From SAR324 cluster bacterium (GTDB lineage: Bacteria > SAR324 > XYD2-FULL-50-16 > JAERRU01), in assembly GCA_016735295.1 (NCBI GenBank), contig JAERRU010000042.1, forward strand, positions 1-32,080: 32,080 bases of DNA, written 5' to 3'. The notes beneath the pieces were generated by a model. It worked only from the letters and a program-made list of their open reading frames with translations. It did no database searches and was not told where the DNA came from. A program made the translations under genes and the position numbers. Shown piece by piece: positions 10,178 to 17,276 of the stretch; the first letter of the stretch is position 1; every line of letters starts with the position of its first letter.

Positions 10178-11152
10178 CTATTTAAAGTCTTGTTTATGTT
10201 CTTCAATATAATCTAAAATGACTCTAAAATCTTGCCATACATCATTTAATTTGGTTCTACTACGCAAAATATAAGCCGGATGAAAGATCGCGAATAACTT
10301 ATGATTATGCCAAGTTAAAACTTTTTGTCTAGCCTCAGCCATGCTACTAAATTCAGGGAAAAAATGATTAAGTGCCGTCTTTCCCACTAAAATAATCAAT
10401 TTAGGCTCAATTAATCTTATCTGATTTAGCAAAATTAATCGACAAGCCTCAACTTCTACAGTGCTAGGACTACGATTATTAGGAGGCCTACATTTCACCA
10501 CATTAGTAATATAAATAGAATCAGCACTCATGCCTAAAGTGTTAATCATAGCCCTAAGCAACTTACCAGATCGACCCACAAAGGGCTGCCCGCTCAGGTC
10601 CTCATCTTTGCCTGGCCCTTCTCCGATAAACATCAGATTTGACTTGATATATCCTTCCCCAAAAACTAGTTTAGTTCGTCCTTCGCAAAGCGAGCATCTA
10701 TCACAATCTTTGGTTATAAATTGTAATTCTGCTAACTTTTTAGCTGAATTAATTGAGTTATCTTCTTTAGATAATTTTAGATTATTTTTTGGTTTGCTTT
10801 GCCCCACGCTCATTATTTTTGCGGAGTTAATTGGGTTATCTTCTTTAGATAATTTTAGTTTATCTTTTGACTTACTTTGCCCCACACTCATTATTTTTAC
10901 GGAGTTAATTGGGTTATCTTCTTTAGATAATTTTAGATTATTTTTTGGCTTGCTTTGCCCCACGCTCATTATTTTTGATGATGAATTTTTTAAAATTGGC
11001 TTAGTACCAAAGCTACTAAGTGATTTCACTAAGTCTTCATACCCAGCTAACTCACTCTCTGAGATATCTTCTGCTATAATATAATCACTATGGCAAGCAA
11101 TGCTTTTAATGGTTTGATATAAATATGCTTGTAAATCTTTAAGGTTTTCCAT
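10178..11152 (-). CDS. Uracil-DNA glycosylase, family 4 (Fe-S)
   Basis: DNA repair enzyme that removes uracil. The catalytic domain begins near residue 140. Four Fe-S cysteines are visible: C150 and C153 in DCDRCSLCEGRT, C221 in VVKCRPPNNR, and C237 in EVEACRL. The catalytic/uracil-binding motif is GEGPGKDED (177-185) and the DNA-binding motif is HPAYILR (291-297); both match family 4. The N-terminal 59 residues are a helical extension such as is common in alphaproteobacterial members. Between the two lies an unusual linker, residues 60-137, made of three near-identical 26-residue units (see repeat). Total length 324 is longer than the usual 200-290. No Shine-Dalgarno sequence before the ATG. 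Confidence 0.92.
   Translation of the reverse strand: MENLKDLQAYLYQTIKSIACHSDYIIAEDISESELAGYEDLVKSLSSFGTKPILKNSSSKIMSVGQSKPKNNLKLSKEDNPINSVKIMSVGQSKSKDKLKLSKEDNPINSAKIMSVGQSKPKNNLKLSKEDNSINSAKKLAELQFITKDCDRCSLCEGRTKLVFGEGYIKSNLMFIGEGPGKDEDLSGQPFVGRSGKLLRAMINTLGMSADSIYITNVVKCRPPNNRSPSTVEVEACRLILLNQIRLIEPKLIILVGKTALNHFFPEFSSMAEARQKVLTWHNHKLFAIFHPAYILRSRTKLNDVWQDFRVILDYIEEHKQDFK
10742..10975 (-). repeat. Three tandem 78-bp in-frame repeats in UDG linker
   Basis: Three head-to-tail copies of 78 bp (26 codons) encode residues 60-137 of the UDG. The unit begins KIMSVGQSKPKNNLKLSKED and ends NPINSV/A. The copies differ at only a few positions (for example PKNN versus SKDK, NPIN versus NSIN), so the expansion is recent. 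The identical decamer CATTATTTTT recurs at 10811, 10889 and 10967, confirming the 78-bp period. The unit is Lys- and Ser-rich and probably disordered. Confidence 0.97.
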
Positions 11153-11250
11153 TTAAATAGCATCACATTAGATATATGTCTCATTAGCCTTACTAGCCAC
11201 TAACAAGTTTGATAAGAAAACTTGATTAAGCAAAGATGATTCTATTTAAC

Positions 11251-12033
11251 CTACTTCCCTACCAATGTCAAAGGGCTAGCCTTGATTTGTTTAGTTTTAT
11301 GCTTCGTTTGCATTTTTCTTAGTTCACCTAACAATCCCTGCTGGTTCTTTAAAATATTTATGCTCTTTAGGGGCGAATATTCAAAAACTCTAAGGTTTTT
11401 CTGAGCTACCTTAAAAGAATATAATGATAGTAAAATTGGATTTAATTTTTTATCTACCAACCAATAAGATAAATTATTTGAATAAAAAAATGCTTGTCGC
11501 AAAGAATTTCTCAATATTTGCAAAGTTTTTTTATCAATTTTTGAGTTAAGCTCATTAAGTCGATCAAAATAATTATTTGTTTTTAATTCTCGTTGTTTAG
11601 GCTTTTCCAGAGAATTCACAAAATCATTACCTAACAAACATAAATTTACTAAAAATTTATCTTGTTTCATCAATTGGCTATAAATGATTTGCCAATCCTC
11701 CTTAAAATCATCTTTTGCTACATCGTTAGTGGTCAAAGATGTTTCTGTTCTTTCTAAAAATAGACACATATTTAAAAGTAATAACTTAATTCTACTTAAG
11801 CTATCCCTAAAAGTGCTCCATGCCTTTAATTCCAATTCGCATAGCTTGATTTCATTTTTTTGATTATCTCTAATTTTATGCGAATCACGAAAATTATGAG
11901 AATTAAGAGAATAATTTTTAAGATTCGTTACTTTATTAGTAGAAGCACCTATTAAGCTTGTCATTGATCTTTCGTACGACAAGGTATTTCTTTGGTGCTG
12001 CGTTTTATTTTGATTATTTTCGTTTGTCATCAT
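11251..12033 (-). CDS. Unrecognised Lys/Asn-rich helical protein, flagellin-linked
   Basis: A 260-residue basic, mostly helical protein that I cannot assign. No signal peptide or membrane segment. The first 60 residues are polar and look disordered; from about 60 to 230 there are amphipathic helices, with WSTFRDSLSRIKLLLLNMCLF near residue 72 and a second set around RNSLRQAFFYSNNLSYWL. The C-terminal 25 residues are Lys-rich. It begins 32 bp after the stop of the last flagellin and is on the same strand, so it is probably cotranscribed with the flagellins. Its position suggests a flagellin-related role such as chaperone, regulator or filament assembly factor; this is inference from position only. 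It does not look like FlaF, FlbT or FliS to me. Confidence 0.6.
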   Translation of the reverse strand: MMTNENNQNKTQHQRNTLSYERSMTSLIGASTNKVTNLKNYSLNSHNFRDSHKIRDNQKNEIKLCELELKAWSTFRDSLSRIKLLLLNMCLFLERTETSLTTNDVAKDDFKEDWQIIYSQLMKQDKFLVNLCLLGNDFVNSLEKPKQRELKTNNYFDRLNELNSKIDKKTLQILRNSLRQAFFYSNNLSYWLVDKKLNPILLSLYSFKVAQKNLRVFEYSPLKSINILKNQQGLLGELRKMQTKHKTKQIKASPLTLVGK

Positions 12034-12065
12034 ATTTATATATATTATCCGTTTTTTAACAAAGC

Positions 12066-13538
12066 TTAAGATTTACTATCGATTGTATCTATATTTAAAA
12101 GTAAATTTTGCACTTTACCTTGTTGGCTAAAAGATTGATTCATCGCCCAAATAGTGGCAGAAGTATTAAGCTGTGATCTGATTGCGTTAATTAACTCTTC
12201 TGCATAATCTACATCAGAAATATTAGTTTCTGCCGCTTGCATATTACCTTTTGCACTCAGTAAATAATGTAAACCAGATTCTAAACCTTGCTTTTGTGCC
12301 GCTCCCATTTTACCTCTAAAACCAATAACTTGGTCTTGCGCCGCTTCTACTACCTTAATTGTGGAATGAGCATTTTTAAGTGTGCTAACATCAATATCTT
12401 TTAAACTTTTAAAGTTGCTATCGTTAATCGCAGTTTTACCTAAATTACTCACAGAAAGATTATCTAAAGATAGGTAAAAATCTCCTCTTTCATCAGGAAA
12501 GGTTTGAAAATGTAAGGCATTTTGTTGGATAATCACTGAGCCAGCGTCAATTTCAGCCGGAGCTGTGCTGCCCAAATCATTATTTTGATAATTATACCTA
12601 AGCACCAACCCATCAGCATTTGCTGAGCCTTTGATCCCTTTTAATAATTGCCCATCACCGATTAACTTTTCTCCATTAATGCTCCCTTGCGTATCTGCTC
12701 CAGGGGTAGAAGAAACAAACTTATTAGCCGATGATGAAATGATTTCTTCTTTATCAGCACTCACTTGGAACTCGTGCTTTGAGCCAAACTGATTGCTATA
12801 AAGTAAAAGCTCTCCCTTTGGCGAAAAATCGGCAGTTAAATCCAATCCTTCACTATCTAGTTCTGTTTGTAAATTCCTTAAAAATGATACCACCGTGTCT
12901 GTTTCATTGGCCTTATATTGCGCTGTTCGGTTGTTTGCCATCGCATGAATGGTAAATCCTGCCTCTAATTTATCTGCAGTTATAGGCTCATCCCCAATAA
13001 CATAAGATTGCGTGGCTCGCTGAGTTACTTCAACCTTCGAGCCTGTTTGCTCGGTAGCACTTGTTTTTTCATTTGCCGATACAAACTCAAGATATGGCCC
13101 ACTAGCTATTCCTGCTGCTCCTGAGGAGCCATCTAATAGTTTTCGTTTTCCAAAACTAGTTGCTTTAACCAATCTATCTATCGCATCAATAGTTAATTGA
13201 ATTTCTTCTTGATTTATCTCTCTGCCTAAATCTTCATCTTGGGCAAAATTAGCCGCTCTCAACGCCACCTGTTTTAAATAGCTGAGCAAGGGAGTTATAT
13301 TAGCCACCGCGTCATCGGCCACTTGCAAAAGAGAAATGTTTTGTTCAGTATTTTTAATCGCCTGCTCCGTAGCAGAAATACTTCCCAAAAGAGTATCTGC
13401 CAATATCATAGAAGACGGTTGATCAGAAAATAGCTTTTTGCCCGTAGAAATACGTTCAATCGACTTTTGCTGCTTTTGCCTATGGACATTTAAAATAGAT
13501 ACCAATTTCCCACTAGCCTTTGCTCCACTTATCACCAT
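12066..13538 (-). CDS. Flagellin 1 of array (divergent)
   Basis: Flagellin-family filament protein of about 490 residues. The N-terminal D0/D1 part is typical (SIERISTGKKLFSDQPSSM, then SLLQVADDAVANI). A central region of about 250 residues carries a flagellin-IN-like unit including GLDLTADFSPKGELLLYSN and GSINGEKLIGDGQLLKG. The C-terminal D0 (NISDVDYAEELINAIRSQL) is the most divergent of the four: it has DVDYAEE where the others have DADIA. I prefer the ATG at 13538 to the adjacent GTG at 13541 because the weak GAG Shine-Dalgarno is then better spaced. The leader lacks the ACAAGGA motif seen for the next two flagellins. Confidence 0.9.
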   Translation of the reverse strand: MVISGAKASGKLVSILNVHRQKQQKSIERISTGKKLFSDQPSSMILADTLLGSISATEQAIKNTEQNISLLQVADDAVANITPLLSYLKQVALRAANFAQDEDLGREINQEEIQLTIDAIDRLVKATSFGKRKLLDGSSGAAGIASGPYLEFVSANEKTSATEQTGSKVEVTQRATQSYVIGDEPITADKLEAGFTIHAMANNRTAQYKANETDTVVSFLRNLQTELDSEGLDLTADFSPKGELLLYSNQFGSKHEFQVSADKEEIISSSANKFVSSTPGADTQGSINGEKLIGDGQLLKGIKGSANADGLVLRYNYQNNDLGSTAPAEIDAGSVIIQQNALHFQTFPDERGDFYLSLDNLSVSNLGKTAINDSNFKSLKDIDVSTLKNAHSTIKVVEAAQDQVIGFRGKMGAAQKQGLESGLHYLLSAKGNMQAAETNISDVDYAEELINAIRSQLNTSATIWAMNQSFSQQGKVQNLLLNIDTIDSKS

Positions 13539-13589
13539 CACAATCTCAAATTAAATAAAACATTATTAATACTTTTAAAAAACCAACCT

Positions 13590-15053
13590 TTAGCTTTGAA
13601 TAGATCCCAACAGATTTATCACTGCTTTAGGCGAATTAGCGGCATGTAAAGTGGCGATAGACGCACTTTGAAACTGAATTTGACCACGAATTAACTCAGC
13701 CGTTTTTTCCGCAATATCGGCATCTCTAATAGTAGATTCTGAGGCGACGATATTCTCTACTGAATTTCTAAGATAATTAGCGGTTGATTCTAAAGAATTT
13801 TTTTGCAAAGCACCTAGGCGACCTCGCAAACTAGAAATATCATTAGATGCAGATACAACCAGTTTTAAAGCGTCTTGAGCTCCTTGAAAATTAGTTAAAT
13901 CTATGTCTTTAATCGACTCATACCCGCTCTCATTATCTATTCCTCGCCCTAAATCATGGCTAAATGTTGGTGTTAAGCTTAAATTAGCCGTTTCACCAAA
14001 ACTAGCTCCCAATTGAAATAATAAAGATTCTTGCTGCACTAATACTCGCCCCACTATTGAACCTTCTTCACTAAATTCTTCAGGAATACCACTATATTTA
14101 ATCGCCACCCCGTTAGCTGGTGTTCCTTTATCAGCAGTTAAAATTTCTCCTTTACCAGTAGCTGCGTAGCCACCGATAGTTCCGCTCACATCTGTTCCTA
14201 AAATGGACTTAGTTAGAGTGTTTGCCTGATCACTGAGAAAGCCTGACGTAGAGCTACTCGCCAAAAAATCATGATCTTCACCATACTGATTATGCTCAAT
14301 GAAAATCTGATCTTCTTTATATACAGACGCAGTTAAATCAAGCCCATTTGATTTTATTAAATCATTTAACTTGCTTACCGCATCGCCGATTTGCTCCCCT
14401 TCTCCTATTTTATATTTTATCAAGTTGCCACTCTCTACTAAAGTTATTACCTCTACTTCGTCAGGATCAATAAACTCAGTATCAGGAAAATTATCGCTAA
14501 TTAAAAAAGATTTACTAGCACCATCTATCACCTTAACCTCATAGCCCTCTGCTGATGACGATTCTGTTTCAGCTGTGCCTGAAATAAATTCTAATCCTTG
14601 CCCAACAGCAGTACCGCTTACCGATCCTGAGCCATCTAACAACTTTCTTGAGCCAAAACTTGTTTGCTTGGCGATTCTATCTAATGATTGTAAAATATTA
14701 TTTACTTCTTCTTGATCCGCTTTCAAGCTTAAAGTATCGTTTACCGCCTCATTCGAAGCGTGCACTGCTAATTTCCTTAGATCTATTAATCCTCGGCTTA
14801 CCTCTTCTAACGCTGCTTCAGTGGTTTGCACCATTGAAATTGCTACTTCAGTATTTTTCACCGCTTGTCTTAACCCAGATACCTGAGAACGTAATTGTTC
14901 AGATAATACCAATGATGCTGGCCCGTCTGCTCCTCTAACAATCTCTAGACCAGTTGATATTTTTTCTAAAGTTCGATTAATCTCACCATCTTTTAGTATA
15001 AGATTGCGGTGAGCGTTCATCACAACCGGATTATTATTTATCTTTAATGTCAT
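13590..15053 (-). CDS. Flagellin 2 of array
   Basis: Flagellin of 487 residues, exported and assembled as a filament subunit. N-terminal D0/D1: NAHRNLILKDGEINRTLEKI, LRSQVSGLRQAVKNTEVAIS and TTEAALEEV. C-terminal D1/D0: SLRGRLGALQKNSLESTANY and STIRDADIAEKTAELIR. The central part (about 165-400) contains the same GTIGGYAATGKGEILTADKG module as its neighbours. It is most similar to flagellin 3 upstream, suggesting a duplication. A strong Shine-Dalgarno inside an exact ACAAGGA motif precedes the ATG by about 5 nt. Confidence 0.95.
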   Translation of the reverse strand: MTLKINNNPVVMNAHRNLILKDGEINRTLEKISTGLEIVRGADGPASLVLSEQLRSQVSGLRQAVKNTEVAISMVQTTEAALEEVSRGLIDLRKLAVHASNEAVNDTLSLKADQEEVNNILQSLDRIAKQTSFGSRKLLDGSGSVSGTAVGQGLEFISGTAETESSSAEGYEVKVIDGASKSFLISDNFPDTEFIDPDEVEVITLVESGNLIKYKIGEGEQIGDAVSKLNDLIKSNGLDLTASVYKEDQIFIEHNQYGEDHDFLASSSTSGFLSDQANTLTKSILGTDVSGTIGGYAATGKGEILTADKGTPANGVAIKYSGIPEEFSEEGSIVGRVLVQQESLLFQLGASFGETANLSLTPTFSHDLGRGIDNESGYESIKDIDLTNFQGAQDALKLVVSASNDISSLRGRLGALQKNSLESTANYLRNSVENIVASESTIRDADIAEKTAELIRGQIQFQSASIATLHAANSPKAVINLLGSIQS

Positions 15054-15058
15054 TACTC

Positions 15059-15100
15059 TCCTTGTCTAAATAACAATTGGTTTTATTTTTAAAACATTCC
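15059..15100 (-). promoter_or_regulatory. Candidate CsrA-binding leader of flagellin 2
   Basis: In the transcript the last bases before the ATG read UAGACAAGGAGAGUA: an exact ACAAGGA (15059-15065) that also forms the Shine-Dalgarno. A second, weaker GGA site, AUAACAGAGGAAUG, lies 39 nt upstream (GGA at 15098-15100). CsrA recognises ACA(A/G)GGA-type sequences; binding over the Shine-Dalgarno would block translation. Match to motif seen; binding inferred. Confidence 0.55.
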
Positions 15101-15170
15101 TCTGTTATCAACAATTCGTATGTTTATTTAAAATCTTATTTTGTCTACATATGAAAAATTAGTCTCTCCA

Positions 15171-15203
15171 CAAAGCTGTTACAAAAATTAGGCAACAGCT
15201 TTG
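15171..15203 (-). terminator. Hairpin after flagellin 3
   Basis: A perfect 10-bp inverted repeat, CAAAGCTGTT (15171-15180) and AACAGCTTTG (15194-15203), with a 13-nt loop, lies 32 bp after the flagellin 3 stop. It is followed on this strand by no immediate U-run, so it may act as a 3' end or mRNA-stabilising structure rather than a classical intrinsic terminator. Confidence 0.35.
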
Positions 15204-15234
15204 CTTCCTTAGTCTATTATTGAATCACCCTTTT

Positions 15235-16746
15235 TTAAGGAGTAATTGCTGATAATAAAGACTGCACTACCCTTGGTGAATTACTAGCGTGCACTTGTGC
15301 TGCTGCACTTGTTTGCGCTTGTATTTGCTTCCTGATTAGGGCTGCTGTTTCTTCTGCTATATCCGCATCACGAATTACTGATTCTGACGCCGTCATATTT
15401 TCTGTTAAATTTCTGACATAGCTAACTGTTGGTTCTAGGGAATTCTTTTGTAAAGCACCTAATTTACCTCTCATACTAGAGATATCATTTGACGCCCCTA
15501 CCACCAGTTTCAATGCGTCTTGTGCACCTTGAAACGTCCTTAAATCTATATCGGCTATTGATCTATATCCACTATCATTATCAATTCCATTAGCTAGATC
15601 TTTAGCGTAAGTAGATGCTAGGTCAAATTTAAGGTATTGCCCATAATCTGCACCAACTTGGAAAGCCAATGCGTTTTGCGACATTACCACCTTGCCTACT
15701 GGAGTTTCTGGGTCATCTTCTAACCCTGTGGAATCATATCTTACGGCTAATCCTTCAATTGGTGAGCCAGATAAACCGGTTAATACATTTCCCTCTCCTT
15801 CAGCGGCATATTTTGTGATGACCTCTCGTCCACCAATAATTTTAGTTACCCCAATTGTGCCCTCTATGTCGGTGCCATCAATTGCTTGTACTAAATTATT
15901 AGGAGCACCAAATAAGCCCTCAACTGTGCTGGTAGCCGTGAATCCATTACCATCACCATATTCATTACTTTGTAGGATTATTTTTTGCTCATCTTGCAAG
16001 TCCTTAAAGGCGGTTAACCCCATATTATTGGCTTTAAACTCATTATTAAGTCTAGTAACCAATAAATCTATCGTAGTCCCTGCTCCCACTTCTACCACCG
16101 CTGAGCGACCTTGTTGAGCTACAGTTACCATTTTTTCTTCACCTGGAACAAATATATCCCGAGCAAATTCTTGGTCGTCAAAATCTTGACTCCTCAAGGT
16201 AGCTTTTGTTCCGGCATTATCTACTCTCACGTCGTATCCTTCCAGACCAGAAGACATAGTAGTAGTGCTTGCTTCCACAAATTCCAGCCCTTCTCCTATC
16301 GCCACTCCTCTAGCTGCACTTGAGCCATCTAAGAGATGTCTTGTGCCAAAGCTGGTTTGCTCTGCTATACGGTTGATCGAATCCATTATGTAGTTAACCT
16401 CTTGTTGATCAGCCTCTAGCATTAACTTATCATTGGCTCCATCATTTGAAGCGTGAACAGCTAATTTCCTTAAATCTATCAACAAACGATTTAACTCTTC
16501 CATCGCTGCTTCAGTGGTTTGTACTACTGAGACTGCTGTTTCTGCATTTTGTGTCGCTTGCTTTAAACCACTTATTTGTGATCTTAATTGCTCAGAGATT
16601 ATTAAATCTGCTGGGCCATCAGACGCTCTTACTATGTTTAACCCTGTCGATATCTTTTCTAAGCTTTTATTAATTGCTTTATCAGATGATAAAAGATTCC
16701 GATGAGCGTTAAGCGCTGGAACATTGTTAACTATTGTTAAAGTCAT
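15235..16746 (-). CDS. Flagellin 3 of array
   Basis: Flagellin of 503 residues, paralogue of flagellin 2. N-terminal: NAHRNLLSSDKAINKSLEKI, LRSQISGLKQATQNAETAVS and TTEAAMEEL. C-terminal: SSMRGKLGALQKNSLEPTVSY and SVIRDADIAEETAALIRKQI. The central domain has DLQDEQKIILQSNEYGDGN and GTIGVTKIIGGREVITKYAA. It has the strongest leader of the set (two ACAAGGA elements, second on the Shine-Dalgarno), so it is a good candidate for an abundant, tightly regulated major flagellin. That ranking is inferred from the leader only. Confidence 0.95.
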   Translation of the reverse strand: MTLTIVNNVPALNAHRNLLSSDKAINKSLEKISTGLNIVRASDGPADLIISEQLRSQISGLKQATQNAETAVSVVQTTEAAMEELNRLLIDLRKLAVHASNDGANDKLMLEADQQEVNYIMDSINRIAEQTSFGTRHLLDGSSAARGVAIGEGLEFVEASTTTMSSGLEGYDVRVDNAGTKATLRSQDFDDQEFARDIFVPGEEKMVTVAQQGRSAVVEVGAGTTIDLLVTRLNNEFKANNMGLTAFKDLQDEQKIILQSNEYGDGNGFTATSTVEGLFGAPNNLVQAIDGTDIEGTIGVTKIIGGREVITKYAAEGEGNVLTGLSGSPIEGLAVRYDSTGLEDDPETPVGKVVMSQNALAFQVGADYGQYLKFDLASTYAKDLANGIDNDSGYRSIADIDLRTFQGAQDALKLVVGASNDISSMRGKLGALQKNSLEPTVSYVRNLTENMTASESVIRDADIAEETAALIRKQIQAQTSAAAQVHASNSPRVVQSLLSAITP

Positions 16747-16751
16747 ACTCC

Positions 16752-16776
16752 TCCTTGTTTAATTGATACTCCTTGT
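16752..16776 (-). promoter_or_regulatory. Double ACAAGGA CsrA-type leader of flagellin 3
   Basis: In the transcript: AACAAGGAGUAUCAAUUAA, then ACAAGGAGGAGU and AUG. Two exact ACAAGGA copies occupy 16770-16776 and 16752-16758, 18 nt apart, and the proximal one is the Shine-Dalgarno (about 5 nt before the ATG). Two sites, one of them overlapping the ribosome site, at this kind of spacing is the known layout for dual binding by a CsrA dimer and resembles the B. subtilis hag leader. Binding is inferred. Confidence 0.65.
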
Positions 16777-16936
16777 TACAATTCAAATGGTAGTCACGAT
16801 ATAATCAACAGACTTAATTTATATTGCGGCTTTTACTTTTTAGCCTGTTGTCAAATTTTGATTTGATAAAACCGCTTTATAATTCACATAATATTATCCT
16901 TTTTAAAGTTAATTTTTTAATAATTATAATCACGCT

Positions 16937-17242
16937 TTAAATCACTAATGATTCTAAGCAGGCTTCATTTAACAAAAAGCCACTCTTTAAACAGCTCAAC
17001 TCATTTTGGGTGAGCACATTACTTTGCTTAGCCATCACCTTTAAATTTTTAAATAATGTTTGCTGATTTAGCGAGGGTTGCTCGTTTAAACGCAACACCT
17101 TTTTTCTTATCTCATCCGCTATATCGGCTTGATAGACTTCACTATCACCAGTTTTCATTTTATTTAGTGGAATCATCAACTTATGTGGTGATTCATTGTT
17201 TTCCCAAGACAACACTAACTTAGGGGATAATTTTTTGTTCAT
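16937..17242 (-). CDS. Unrecognised 101-residue protein in flagellin array
   Basis: Small soluble protein of 101 residues between flagellins 3 and 4, starting 34 bp after the flagellin 4 stop and on the same strand. A weak GAGAUAG element precedes the ATG. Residues 33-52, SEVYQADIADEIRKKVLRLN, resemble the flagellin C-terminal motif (SExxIRDADIAEETAxLIRK) and, alternatively, the TGEVIRQIPPEE core of FlaG proteins; the preceding KTG fits FlaG as well. Neither similarity is strong. The C-terminal half is helical and ends with a Cys-containing segment. The reading frame is likely real because of its position, codon use and spacing, but the function is not known. It could be a FlaG-type, chaperone-type or flagellin-mimic regulator. 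Confidence 0.6.
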   Translation of the reverse strand: MNKKLSPKLVLSWENNESPHKLMIPLNKMKTGDSEVYQADIADEIRKKVLRLNEQPSLNQQTLFKNLKVMAKQSNVLTQNELSCLKSGFLLNEACLESLVI

Positions 17243-17276
17243 TTCTATCTCTAGTAAATATTTATAATCTCCCTAC

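Noticed and set aside
10742-10975. CRISPR-like array
   Set aside because: The repeats are head-to-tail without spacers, in frame, and translate as one protein.
10530-11084. Long + strand open frame opposite the UDG gene
   Set aside because: It is the shadow of the UDG coding strand and its repeats; it has no ribosome site and no recognisable protein features.
16818-16854. TTGACA and TATAAA upstream of flagellin 3
   Set aside because: The two boxes are 25 bp apart, too far for a sigma70 promoter, and the region between does not give a good sigma28 element.
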